Positions 1-8,073 of a stretch of DNA of 64,000 nt are shown here, in pieces. The notes under the pieces are model-generated. The model saw nothing but the letters and a program-made list of their open reading frames with translations. It did not search any database and was not told the DNA's origin. The DNA comes from Pseudomonas fluorescens (GTDB lineage: Bacteria; Pseudomonadota; Gammaproteobacteria; Pseudomonadales; Pseudomonadaceae): NCBI RefSeq assembly GCF_900636825.1, contig NZ_LR134318.1:4139501-4203500 (forward strand). The letters are read 5' to 3'. A program made the translations under genes and the position numbers. Within the stretch, counting starts at the first letter, position 1. Each line of letters opens with the position of its first letter.

Positions 1-173
1 GACGCGCTGGAAAACCCGTCGACCCACCGCCGCCGAAAGGTCCAAGCACACCTGCGGCCACTGCCGCGCAAAACCCTGACGCACATCAGTCCGGCAAAAA
101 AACGATTAAGCGATGCTCTCGGTCTTTTTGCCTCTACGCTTGAGAGGCCAATGCCCTGACATCGGAGTGTCCA
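1..173. other. Left edge, no confident gene
   Basis: This stretch lies before the first supported gene. More than one frame is open at the left edge; the + frame starting at base 2 closes at about base 79. No family could be recognised from such short tails. It may hold the 3' end of an upstream gene plus the antiporter leader. Confidence 0.4.
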
Positions 174-1886
174 GTGTTTGCCAATCTGTTGATCATCCTC
201 GCCTCGTCGCTCGTGGTAATTGCGCTGTTTCGCCGCCTGCGTCTGCCTCCGGTGCTGGGCTATCTGTGCGTGGGTTTGCTGGTCGGCCCCAGCGCGTTCG
301 ATTGGGTCAACGAAAGCGAGCATCTGCCAGATGTTGCGGAGTTGGGCGTGGTGTTCCTGCTGTTTTCCCTCGGGCTCGAGTTCTCGTTGTCGAAGATGAT
401 CGCGCTGCGCCAAGTGGTGTTTCGCCTCGGCAGCCAGCAGGTGCTGATCAGTACCGCGCTGTTGGGATTGCTGCTGATGTGGCTGGGCATGCCGCTGACG
501 CCAGCCCTGATGCTCGGCGCCGGACTGTCCCTGTCGTCAACGGCGATCGTCAGCAAAGAGCTTGGCAGCCTTGGCGAGGTATTCACCAGCCACGGCCAGA
601 ATGCGATTGGCGTTTTGCTCTTTCAGGATGTAGTGGCGGTTCTGTTACTGACGCTGGTGCCGGTATTCGCCGGCAACGGTACGCAAGCATGGTACTGGGC
701 ACTGCCGCTGACACTGGTGAAAACCGTGGTGCTCTTTGTCGGGCTGCTGCTCGCCAGCCGCTGGCTCTTGCCACGGCTGTTTCACGAAGTGGCGGCCTCG
801 CGCTCGGCGGAATTGTTCGTTTTGCTCGCGCTGGTGATCGTTCTGCTCACTGCATGGCTGACGCATTTGCTGGGGCTGTCGCCGGCGCTCGGTGCCTTTC
901 TGGCGGGCATGCTGCTCGGTGAAAGTCATTATCGGCACCAGATCGAGGCTGATATCCGACCGTTTCGCGACATCCTGCTCGGGGTATTTTTCGTCAGCAT
1001 CGGCATGCTGATCGATCTGCAACTGTTCGCCAGTGATGGGCTGCTGATCATCGGGCTCACCGTCGGCTTGATGGTGATCAAGGGCATCGTTGTCGCCCTG
1101 CTGGTGAAATGGCGCGGCAGCGACGGTGAAACAGCATGGCGCAGCGGCCTGGCCCTGGCTCAGGGCGGTGAATTCTGCTTTGCGCTAATGGCGCAGATGC
1201 AGCAAAACAGCCTGCTGCCTGAACGGCTCGGCGCCCTGCTGTTGGCGGCGACGTTTTGTTCGATGGTGATGACTCCGCTGTTGCTGCGGGTCGCGCCACG
1301 TATAGCAGCGGCGTTGCATCGCAAACCCAATCAGGCGGCGCAGATCGAAAAGATCAGCGCGCTCAACGCCGACCTCGACCAGCACGTGGTGATTTGTGGC
1401 TACGGCCGAGTCGGCCAATCCATCGGGCGTTTCATGCGCAGCGCCCGGCAACCTTTCATCGCGCTGGACAGCGACCCGGTGCGCGTGCAAGAAGCTGCGA
1501 CCAGCGAAAACGACGTGCATTACGGCGACTCATCACGCGGCGATCTGCTGACGGCGGTTGGCTTGTTGCGCGCGAGATTGCTGGTGATCGCCGTCGATCA
1601 GAGCGACGTCGCCCTGAGCATTCTCATGCAGGCGCGCCGGCTCAATGCCCATGTGCCGATTCTGGTGCGCACCCGCGATGACAGTCAGTGGGCCGAGCTG
1701 AAAGCCGCCGGCGCCACCGAAGTGGTGCCGGAGCTGCTGGAATCGAGCCTGATGCTCGCCTCTCACGCGCTGGTCATGCTCGGCCTGCCGGCGCACCAAG
1801 TGCAGGAACAGGTCGATCAGGTGCGCATCGACCGCTATCGCCTGCTTCACGGTTTCTATTCGGGGGCCGAAGGTGAGGAGACTTAG
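174..1886 (+). CDS. CPA2-family monovalent cation:proton antiporter (KefB/KefC-like)
   Basis: This is a 570-residue inner-membrane protein predicted to exchange K+ or Na+ for protons. Residues 1-385 form a run of about a dozen hydrophobic segments typical of the Na+/H+ exchanger domain of CPA2 antiporters. After a linker, residues about 402-520 form a TrkA-N/RCK domain that starts HVVICGYGRVGQ, which holds the GxGxxG dinucleotide-binding loop. No clear TrkA-C domain follows, as in the shorter KefB/YbaL relatives. The start is GTG; the longer overlapping frame beginning at 113 is a shadow. It is convergent with the ammonium transporter and the two stop codons overlap. The family is clear; the ion and any glutathione gating are not. 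Confidence 0.9.
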   Translation: MFANLLIILASSLVVIALFRRLRLPPVLGYLCVGLLVGPSAFDWVNESEHLPDVAELGVVFLLFSLGLEFSLSKMIALRQVVFRLGSQQVLISTALLGLLLMWLGMPLTPALMLGAGLSLSSTAIVSKELGSLGEVFTSHGQNAIGVLLFQDVVAVLLLTLVPVFAGNGTQAWYWALPLTLVKTVVLFVGLLLASRWLLPRLFHEVAASRSAELFVLLALVIVLLTAWLTHLLGLSPALGAFLAGMLLGESHYRHQIEADIRPFRDILLGVFFVSIGMLIDLQLFASDGLLIIGLTVGLMVIKGIVVALLVKWRGSDGETAWRSGLALAQGGEFCFALMAQMQQNSLLPERLGALLLAATFCSMVMTPLLLRVAPRIAAALHRKPNQAAQIEKISALNADLDQHVVICGYGRVGQSIGRFMRSARQPFIALDSDPVRVQEAATSENDVHYGDSSRGDLLTAVGLLRARLLVIAVDQSDVALSILMQARRLNAHVPILVRTRDDSQWAELKAAGATEVVPELLESSLMLASHALVMLGLPAHQVQEQVDQVRIDRYRLLHGFYSGAEGEET

Positions 1887-3091
1887 TCCTGGCTCACTGC
1901 GCCGATCTTGTGCAGCGAGAGGTCGGCGCCGTAATACTCTTGTTCCTGGCTCAGGCGCAGCCCATGCAACGCCTTGATCACGCCATATACGAGGAAGCCA
2001 CCGATCAGCGCGACCGCAACGCCGAGTGCGCTGCCGATCAATTGGCTGATCAGGCTGACGCCGCCGATGCCGCCGAGTGCGCTCTGGCCGAATATGCCAC
2101 AGGCGACACCGCCCCATACGCCGCACAAGCCGTGCAATGGCCACACGCCCAGCACATCGTCGATGCGCCACTTGACCTGCGCGGCCGTGAAGCACCAGAC
2201 GAACAACGCGCCGGCAATCGCCCCGGTGACCAGCGCGCCTACCGGGTGCATCAGGTCGGACCCGGCACAGATCGCTACCAAGCCAGCCAACGGGCCGTTG
2301 TGCAGAAAGCCTGGGTCATTGCGCCCGACGATCAACGCCGCCACAGTGCCGCCGACCATTGCCATCAACGAATTGACCGCCACCAGGCCGCTGACGCCTT
2401 GCAACGTCTGCGCGCTCATGACGTTGAAGCCGAACCAGCCGACGATCAGAATCCACGAGCCCAACGCCAGAAACGGAATGCTCGACGGCGCGAAAGCTAC
2501 CAATCGGCCATCGCGATACCGGCCGTTACGCGGACCAAGCAACAGCACCGCGGCGAGCGCCAGCCAACCGCCCATGGCATGCACCACCACAGAGCCGGCG
2601 AAATCGTGAAAAGCTGCGCCGAACTGCTCCGTCAGCCACGCTTGCAGACCGAAATTGCCGTTCCAGACCATGCCCTCAAAGAACGGATAGATAAACGCTA
2701 CGATCAATGCCGTCGCGCACAACTGCGGTACAAACCGCGCACGCTCGGCAATGCCGCCGGAAATGATTGCCGGGATCGCGGCGGCAAAGGTCAACAGGAA
2801 GAAAAACTTAACCAGCCCGTACCCGTGATCGGCGCTCAAAACCGCCGCCGGCTGCATGAAGGTCACACCGTACGAGATCCAATAGCCTATAAAGAAATAG
2901 GCCAGCGTCGAAACGGCAAAGTCACTGAGGATTTTCGACAAGGCGTTGACCTGATTCTTCTGCCGGACCGTACCGACCTCGAGAAAGGCGAAACCGGCGT
3001 GCATCGCCAGCACCATCACAGCGCCGATCAGAATGAACAAGGTGTTGGAGCTGTGAACCAGCGTGTCCACAGCGCTTTGCAGATTTTCCAT
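1883..3091 (-). CDS. amt: Ammonium transporter, Amt family
   Basis: This 402-residue inner-membrane channel conducts ammonium/ammonia. It has about 11 hydrophobic segments. Visible Amt signatures include FAFLEVGTVRQKN near the N-terminus, DFAGSVVVHAMGG (the D-x-A-G-x-x-V-H pore region) and a late HGLCGVWGG segment with the second pore histidine. The reading frame continues further upstream, but the start at MENLQSAVD is chosen because the upstream residues are not Amt-like. No glnK gene lies beside it, unlike the usual glnK-amtB pair. The 303-base upstream gap has repeated TGCAC motifs that could belong to nitrogen control, but no clean sigma-54 site was found. Confidence 0.92.
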   Translation of the reverse strand: MENLQSAVDTLVHSSNTLFILIGAVMVLAMHAGFAFLEVGTVRQKNQVNALSKILSDFAVSTLAYFFIGYWISYGVTFMQPAAVLSADHGYGLVKFFFLLTFAAAIPAIISGGIAERARFVPQLCATALIVAFIYPFFEGMVWNGNFGLQAWLTEQFGAAFHDFAGSVVVHAMGGWLALAAVLLLGPRNGRYRDGRLVAFAPSSIPFLALGSWILIVGWFGFNVMSAQTLQGVSGLVAVNSLMAMVGGTVAALIVGRNDPGFLHNGPLAGLVAICAGSDLMHPVGALVTGAIAGALFVWCFTAAQVKWRIDDVLGVWPLHGLCGVWGGVACGIFGQSALGGIGGVSLISQLIGSALGVAVALIGGFLVYGVIKALHGLRLSQEQEYYGADLSLHKIGAVSQD

Positions 3092-3394
3092 AGAACGGCA
3101 GACCTGAAGGCGGAAAAAGCACCAAAGCGGTTCATGTGCACATTCCATGCACCAATGTGCGACGGCAGATCATTCACGCGAAAACTGAATGAGCCACTTT
3201 GGCGCACATGGCCGATGTCCTGACACGAACCGGGCTTATTTAGGATAAGGTTTTCGAGGCATACGCTCGGCAACAGCGCACAACCTCAAGGCAACGCACC
3301 ACGACACAGCAAAAGTTGTACCAGCCATTTCCACTGAACCTTCACGCAAGGCTCATACTCGAACGCTTCAGACGTCACCTACGGAGATCCACCA
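3092..3394. other. Intergenic region between amt and the DUF883 operon
   Basis: This 303-base divergent spacer must hold promoters for amt (minus strand) and the YqjD-like operon (plus strand). Around 3134-3172 TGCAC or its complement occurs several times, loosely resembling half-sites of NtrC boxes. No sigma-54 -24/-12 element with correct spacing was found, so regulation by NtrC is only a possibility. No gene is seen. Confidence 0.4.
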
Positions 3395-3709
3395 ATGGCC
3401 AGCATCAAGGCAAAAAACGCTCAAGAAATCCTGATGAACGACTTCCAGACCCTGGTCGCCGACACCGAACGGTTGCTCGAGCACACCGCCACCCTGGCCG
3501 GCGATCAGGCAGATGAACTGCGCGAACAGATCCATGAAAGCCTGTTGCGAGCCCGTGAAACTTTGAAACTGACCGAAGAAACGCTGCGCGAGCGCGGCCA
3601 GGCAGCAGTGACTGCGACCGAAGATTATGTTTCGGCCAACCCATGGCAATCGGTCGGTATCGCCGCAGGCGTGGGCTTCCTGATTGGCCTGCTGGCCACT
3701 CGGCGCTGA
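3395..3709 (+). CDS. DUF883 family protein (YqjD/ElaB-like)
   Basis: This 104-residue protein has a charged helical N-terminal part of about 80 residues and one C-terminal membrane segment (GIAAGVGFLIGLLATRR). This is the DUF883 layout of E. coli YqjD and ElaB, inner-membrane tail-anchored proteins reported to bind ribosomes in stationary phase. The motif NPWQSVGIAAGVGFLIGLL is the family signature. It is the first gene of a three-gene set with the YqjE-like and small downstream genes, two bases apart from the next start, which mirrors yqjDEK. A GGAG sequence precedes the ATG. The family is secure; the role is transferred from E. coli. Confidence 0.88.
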   Translation: MASIKAKNAQEILMNDFQTLVADTERLLEHTATLAGDQADELREQIHESLLRARETLKLTEETLRERGQAAVTATEDYVSANPWQSVGIAAGVGFLIGLLATRR

Positions 3710-3711
3710 TC

Positions 3712-4098
3712 ATGTCGATCGGTGAATCCGGCCCGACTGCGGGCACCGCCTCTTCCACGCGGCGTCTGGGCGCCGCCGTTCTCGGTTTGCTGCACAGCCA
3801 TGTCGAACTGTTCGGCATAGAGTTGCAAGAGCAGAAGTCGCGCACCGTCAGCCTGCTGCTGTTTGCAGGCCTGGCGCTGGTCTTCGCCCTGTTGCTGCTG
3901 GTGGGGTTGTCGACGCTGGTGATGATCCTCTTTTGGGACACCTACCGCCTGCCAGCGATCATCGGCCTGTGCGTGTTTTACACGCTGGCGTCGATCTTCT
4001 GCGGCGTGCGTCTGAAGGCAGCGATCTTCGATGAATCCTCGCCATTCCACGGCACGCTCGAAGAGCTGGCCAACGATCGGGAGCGCCTGCTGCCATGA
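3712..4098 (+). CDS. YqjE-like phage-holin-family membrane protein
   Basis: This 128-residue protein has two strong central hydrophobic segments (about residues 42-70 and 74-96) flanked by polar ends, matching the YqjE/holin-like superfamily. The ATG at 3712 is chosen over the longer open frame from 3643, because the latter runs inside the DUF883 gene. It sits between the DUF883 gene (two-base gap) and the next gene (four-base overlap), so the three are almost certainly co-transcribed. The holin name is a family label only; no lysis genes are present. The likely role is envelope-related. Confidence 0.82.
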   Translation: MSIGESGPTAGTASSTRRLGAAVLGLLHSHVELFGIELQEQKSRTVSLLLFAGLALVFALLLLVGLSTLVMILFWDTYRLPAIIGLCVFYTLASIFCGVRLKAAIFDESSPFHGTLEELANDRERLLP

Positions 4099-4427
4099 GC
4101 CTGCCTGAACTTCCACACAACAGCTCGCGACGAGAAATGCGCAAGGCGTTGATTCGCCTGCGCATGGAAATGCACCGCCAGGAAATCCGTCAGGAAGCCG
4201 GGCAAGTGCTGCAACCGCTGCATCGCATGCGCGGCATGACGCAAAACCTGCAGAGTGGTTTTGGTATCAAGCACGCGCCATTGTGGGGCGTAGCGGCTGT
4301 CACCCTGCTGGGCTTTCTCACCGGCAAGGGCGCGAAAAGCGGCGGCGGTGGGGCGAGCCGGTTGATTCGGCTCGGTACCACCCTCGGCCCGTTGATCAAA
4401 CTGGTCATGCAGTCTGGCAAACGCTGA
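4095..4427 (+). CDS. Conserved small membrane-associated protein (YqjK-position)
   Basis: This 110-residue protein overlaps the YqjE-like gene by ATGA, so it belongs to the same operon. The N-terminal half is basic and helical (many Arg and Met). The segment from residue about 57 (APLWGVAAVTLLGFLTGKG) is one hydrophobic stretch, followed by a glycine-rich linker and a second mildly hydrophobic tail. It occupies the yqjK position of the E. coli cluster, but sequence likeness to YqjK could not be judged. Function is unknown; a link with the other two envelope proteins is inferred from context. Confidence 0.75.
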   Translation: MSLPELPHNSSRREMRKALIRLRMEMHRQEIRQEAGQVLQPLHRMRGMTQNLQSGFGIKHAPLWGVAAVTLLGFLTGKGAKSGGGGASRLIRLGTTLGPLIKLVMQSGKR

Positions 4428-4551
4428 GCAGACGCATCTGGCTACATTCTTGCAACACTGTCGGGATGGACCTCCGTATCCGGAGGTTCAATCCCGCGCG
4501 CCTACCCGGCCGGCGGGGTCAAACCAGAACAACAATGACTAAGGAGGCTCC

Positions 4552-5715
4552 GTGATCGACGGGCAACCGCTCGCCTGCTTTCAGCCTTTCATCGATACCG
4601 CCACCGGACGCATCGCAGGCGTTGAAGCATTGGGTCGCCTGCGCCAGGCCGATGGCCAACTGACCTCGGTCGGACCGCTGTTCGCCGACCCGCGCACACC
4701 CGCCATCGCTCTGCGTCGCATGGACCGGCAGATCCGGGACAATGCACTGAGCCGTCTGCGCGACGCGCCGCCTGAATGGTTTCTCAGCCTGAACATGTCG
4801 CCCCGCTGGATCAGTCGCCTGCGGGCCGATCAGGCCCTGCCCAGTCTCAAACAACTGGCGCGGCACGACGTTGATCCACAACGCATCGTCTTCGAAATCA
4901 CCGAACTGGGTGGTAACAGTCAACGCTTGAGCGAAGTGGTTGCGCGCTATCGCGAAGCCGGCGCAAGAATTGCCATCGACGACTTCGGCGCCGGTTATTC
5001 GCAACTCGATCGCGTGCTCGCGCTGCAACCGGATATTCTCAAACTCGACATGCGCCTGTTCCAGGCCGCGGCGTTGGGCGGCCCCAGTAGTGATGTGGTC
5101 AAGGCACTGGCGCAAATGGCCGAGAAAACCGGCTGCTGGATCATCGCCGAAGGTGTCGAGACCGAGGCGCAGCTGAATTTCGCCCTGGAATGCGGCTCGC
5201 GTTATGTGCAGGGCTTTCTCTTCGCGCGGGCCGAAGAAGCGTTTTTCGCCAGCGACGCGTTCGTGCCGCGGTTCGCCGAATTGCGTCAGCGCTATGTGCA
5301 GCAGAAGCTTATCGAACGCGGTCGGTTGATGCAGATGCGCCAGCAACTCAGCGAGTTGATGGCGATCCTGCAAGCCTGGGCGCAGACCCATGCGCCTTTG
5401 AGCGCGTTACCGCAACTGGAGGCGTTTCCATGGTTGCTGCGGTTCTATCAATGCGACCGCCATGGCACGCAACTGACGCCCAATCTTGAGTGGCGACACA
5501 ACGGTTGGGTCGCTGACAATCGTTATCTGGGACACAACTGGTCGTGGCGCCCGTACTTCTATCATTTGCTGGCTGAAGGTTGGGAAGAACGGCGCTTGAC
5601 GCTTTCCAACACCTATCGCGATGCAACCAGCAATCAGTATTGCCTGACCGCCGGACAGTTTTTTGATAACGGCGATCGGCTGCTGTTGATCGACATTGAT
5701 GCGGCGGGCCTGTAG
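4552..5715 (+). CDS. EAL-domain cyclic-di-GMP phosphodiesterase
   Basis: This 387-residue cytoplasmic protein starts with GTG after a strong AAGGAGG site. Residues about 1-235 are an EAL domain, and the catalytic set looks complete: EALGRLR, the FEITELGG segment, IDDFGAGYS, LKLDMRLF, AEGVET and the closing QGFLFARAEE. Hydrolysis of c-di-GMP is therefore likely. There is no GGDEF domain, membrane segment or receiver. The C-terminal 150 residues start with a helical stretch and end in an alpha/beta region rich in Trp and Tyr (about 290-385), resembling a PAS- or Cache-like sensory fold, so input may act from the C-terminal side. It stands alone between the YqjE-like operon and dgt. Confidence 0.88.
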   Translation: MIDGQPLACFQPFIDTATGRIAGVEALGRLRQADGQLTSVGPLFADPRTPAIALRRMDRQIRDNALSRLRDAPPEWFLSLNMSPRWISRLRADQALPSLKQLARHDVDPQRIVFEITELGGNSQRLSEVVARYREAGARIAIDDFGAGYSQLDRVLALQPDILKLDMRLFQAAALGGPSSDVVKALAQMAEKTGCWIIAEGVETEAQLNFALECGSRYVQGFLFARAEEAFFASDAFVPRFAELRQRYVQQKLIERGRLMQMRQQLSELMAILQAWAQTHAPLSALPQLEAFPWLLRFYQCDRHGTQLTPNLEWRHNGWVADNRYLGHNWSWRPYFYHLLAEGWEERRLTLSNTYRDATSNQYCLTAGQFFDNGDRLLLIDIDAAGL

Positions 5716-5784
5716 TTCCGCTTGCAGGCGCCGGGCTGAACCGGGAAGCTAGGGTGATCAGTCACCAGACGGAGAGAATCAGCC

Positions 5785-7113
5785 TTGGATTGGCAAACCC
5801 TGCTCAACCGCGAACGACTCGGCAAGCCGCTGCACAGCCCTCAGGAACTCGGCCGAAGCCCTTTCCACAAAGATCATGACCGCATCATATTTTCCGGTGC
5901 CTTTCGCCGCTTGGGTCGCAAGACTCAGGTGCACCCGGTGTCGAGCAACGACCATATCCATACGCGCCTGACCCACTCGCTGGAAGTCAGTTGCGTCGGC
6001 CGTTCGCTGGGCATGCGCGTCGGAGAAACCCTGCGCAGCGCCCTCCCCGACTGGTGTGATCCGGCCGATCTGGGCATGGTCGTGCAATCGGCCTGCCTGG
6101 CCCACGATATCGGCAATCCGCCTTTCGGCCATTCTGGTGAAGATGCCATTCGCCATTGGTTCCAACAGGCCGCCGGGCGTGGCTGGCTGGACGGCATGAG
6201 CGAAGCGGAGCGCGGTGACTTCCTCAATTTCGAGGGCAACGCCCAAGGCTTCCGCGTGCTCACGCAGCTCGAATACCATCAATTCGACGGCGGTACGCGC
6301 CTGACCTACGCGACGCTCGGGACCTATCTGAAATATCCCTGGACCGCTCGGCATGCCGATTCGCTCGGTTACAAAAAGCACAAGTTCGGTTGCTACCAAA
6401 GTGAACTGCCGCTGCTTGAGCTAATCGCCCACAAACTCGGCCTGCCGCAACTCGAAGATCAACGCTGGGCGCGGCATCCATTGGTGTACCTGATGGAAGC
6501 GGCCGATGACATCTGTTACGCGCTGATCGATCTGGAAGACGGTCTCGAAATGGACCTGCTGGAATACGCCGAAGTCGAGTCATTGCTGCTTGGCCTGGTC
6601 GGCGACGATCTTCCGGAAACCTATCGCCAGCTCGGCCCGGAGGATTCGCGCCGACGCAAACTCGCCATTCTTCGCGGCAAAGCCATCGAACATCTGACCA
6701 ACGCTGCGGCGCGGGCATTTGTCGAGCAGCAGGACGCATTGCTCGCCGGCACGCTGCATGGCGACCTGGTGGAACACATGCACGGCCCCGCCAAGCGTTG
6801 CGTGTTGAATGCCAAGGACATGGCGCGCAAGAAAATCTTTCAGGATAAACGCAAGACTCTGCACGAAATCGGCGCCTACACCACGCTGGAAATCCTCTTG
6901 AATGCTTTCTGCGGTGCCGCACTTGAACAACACAATGGGCGCACACCCTCCTTCAAGAGTCGCAGGATTCTCGACTTGCTCGGCAACAACGCGCCTGACC
7001 CGAACAGCCCGCTGCACGCGTCTTTCCTGCGCATGATCGACTTCATCGCGGGCATGACCGACAGCTACGCCAGCGACATGGCGCTGGAAATGACCGGTCG
7101 CTCCCACCGTTGA
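5785..7113 (+). CDS. dgt: Deoxyguanosinetriphosphate triphosphohydrolase (dGTPase)
   Basis: This 442-residue HD-superfamily enzyme would hydrolyse dGTP (or other dNTPs) to the deoxynucleoside and triphosphate. Visible features are the N-terminal DHDRIIFSGAFRRLGRKTQV, the metal histidine in HTRLTHSLEV, the HD pair in ACLAHDIGNPPFGH, and a second conserved block around EAADDICYALIDLEDG. The start appears to be TTG at 5785 after a GGAGAGAATC ribosome site; no ATG or GTG fits the family N-terminus as well. A hairpin lies 13 bases after the stop. Length and motifs match the dGTPase type found in Pseudomonas. Confidence 0.93.
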   Translation: MDWQTLLNRERLGKPLHSPQELGRSPFHKDHDRIIFSGAFRRLGRKTQVHPVSSNDHIHTRLTHSLEVSCVGRSLGMRVGETLRSALPDWCDPADLGMVVQSACLAHDIGNPPFGHSGEDAIRHWFQQAAGRGWLDGMSEAERGDFLNFEGNAQGFRVLTQLEYHQFDGGTRLTYATLGTYLKYPWTARHADSLGYKKHKFGCYQSELPLLELIAHKLGLPQLEDQRWARHPLVYLMEAADDICYALIDLEDGLEMDLLEYAEVESLLLGLVGDDLPETYRQLGPEDSRRRKLAILRGKAIEHLTNAAARAFVEQQDALLAGTLHGDLVEHMHGPAKRCVLNAKDMARKKIFQDKRKTLHEIGAYTTLEILLNAFCGAALEQHNGRTPSFKSRRILDLLGNNAPDPNSPLHASFLRMIDFIAGMTDSYASDMALEMTGRSHR

Positions 7114-7126
7114 AAACCCACCGCTG

Positions 7127-7150
7127 GACCGACCCGTCAACGGGTCGGTC
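7127..7150. terminator. Hairpin after dgt
   Basis: A perfect 11-bp inverted repeat (GACCGACCCGT, two-base loop, ACGGGTCGGTC) follows the dgt stop. There is no T-run, so it may be a weak terminator or an mRNA-stabilising hairpin. Confidence 0.5.
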
Positions 7151-7438
7151 GAGTACCCACAACGACATTGACCGCACTCTTGCCAACGGTTCGAAAACAA
7201 AACTCTTAAACAAACAACAACACGACGGGCAAACTGTCTTCGCCAACACAACGTTCTCGACTTTCGCCTATAAACACAAGTGCTGTTACTTACGCACGGC
7301 CCAGCACAGTGGTAGTCCCAGTCCTTTTTAATTGTAGGACTTTTCCCATATAGCCTCTGAGACCCCATCGGTCCCTGCGACCATTCATTCATCTGAGCTA
7401 AGGTGCGCGCTTTATTCGTGCTTGTATGGGATTTGATT
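7151..7438. other. AT-richer leader upstream of the BvgA/EvgA-like operon
   Basis: These 288 bases are clearly richer in A and T than the flanking genes and contain no convincing gene. They hold the 18-bp dyad at 7322-7339 described separately and presumably the promoter of the two-component operon. No good -35/-10 pair could be fixed by eye. Confidence 0.5.
7322..7339. promoter_or_regulatory. EvgA/BvgA-type binding-site candidate
   Basis: The sequence TCCTTTTTAATTGTAGGA is an imperfect 18-bp dyad with one strong TGTAGGA half, lying about 100 bases before the response-regulator ATG. E. coli EvgA recognises an 18-bp TTCYTACA/TGTARGAA-type dyad, so this is a reasonable autoregulatory site for the EvgA-like protein encoded next. 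The left half is only partly matched. The outer bases also extend the pairing (AGTCCT/AGGACT), so it could instead be a hairpin. Confidence 0.4.
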
Positions 7439-8065
7439 ATGAACTCCGTTTTTATTGTCGACGATCACCCGGTCATACGTCTTGCCGTTCGAATGTTGCT
7501 GGAACATGAGGGTTACAAGGTCGTCGGCGAAACCGATAACGGGGTCGATGCCATGCAAATGGTCCGTGAGTGCGCGCCAGATCTGGTCATCCTCGATGTC
7601 AGCATCCCCAAACTGGATGGTCTCGAGGTACTCGCCCGTTTCAACGCGATGGGCTCACCGTTGAAAATCCTCATCCTGACGGCGCAATGCCCCACCTTGT
7701 TCGGCATTCGGTGCATGCAATCGGGCGCATCCGGTTATGTCTGCAAACAGGAAGACTTGAGCGAACTGGTGAGTGCGATCAAGGCTGTACTTTCCGGTTA
7801 CAACTATTTCCCCAGCCAGGCATTGAATCCCGTGCGCAGTGATGATGCCCGCTATACGGAGCTAGAGTTATTCAAAGCGGTGAATGACCGCGAGTTGATG
7901 GTTCTGCAGTTATTTGCCCAGGGACGCACTAACAAGGAAATCGCCAAAGGCATGTTTTTGAGCAACAAAACAGTCAGCACTTATAAAAAACGGCTGATGC
8001 AAAAACTCAAAGCCAAGTCCCTTGTAGAACTTATCGAGATGGCCAAACGAAACGCACTTGTGTGA
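7439..8065 (+). CDS. Response regulator, NarL/LuxR family (BvgA/EvgA type)
   Basis: This 208-residue DNA-binding regulator has an N-terminal receiver with the acidic pair DD in VFIVDDHPVIR, the phosphoacceptor Asp in LVILDVSIP, a Thr in ILTAQ and the Lys of CKQED. The C-terminal LuxR helix-turn-helix reads RELMVLQLFAQGRTNKEIAK and LSNKTVSTYKKRLMQKL. The ATG at 7439 is preferred over the frame start at 7403 because MNSVFIVDDHP is the normal family N-terminus. It is followed at once by the large hybrid kinase, which is the BvgAS/EvgAS arrangement, so it should receive phosphate from that protein's Hpt domain. Confidence 0.92.
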   Translation: MNSVFIVDDHPVIRLAVRMLLEHEGYKVVGETDNGVDAMQMVRECAPDLVILDVSIPKLDGLEVLARFNAMGSPLKILILTAQCPTLFGIRCMQSGASGYVCKQEDLSELVSAIKAVLSGYNYFPSQALNPVRSDDARYTELELFKAVNDRELMVLQLFAQGRTNKEIAKGMFLSNKTVSTYKKRLMQKLKAKSLVELIEMAKRNALV

Positions 8066-8073
8066 GAGGCAAC

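Noticed and set aside
113..922. 269-codon frame overlapping the antiporter gene
   Set aside because: It is Arg/Ala-rich, has no domain features and lies in a different frame of a clear transporter.
1910..3223. 437-codon plus-strand frame antisense to amt
   Set aside because: Shadow; the minus strand is a complete Amt channel.
3643..3711. Early start of the YqjE-like protein
   Set aside because: It would overlap the DUF883 gene's end by a long way and adds no hydrophobic or conserved residues.
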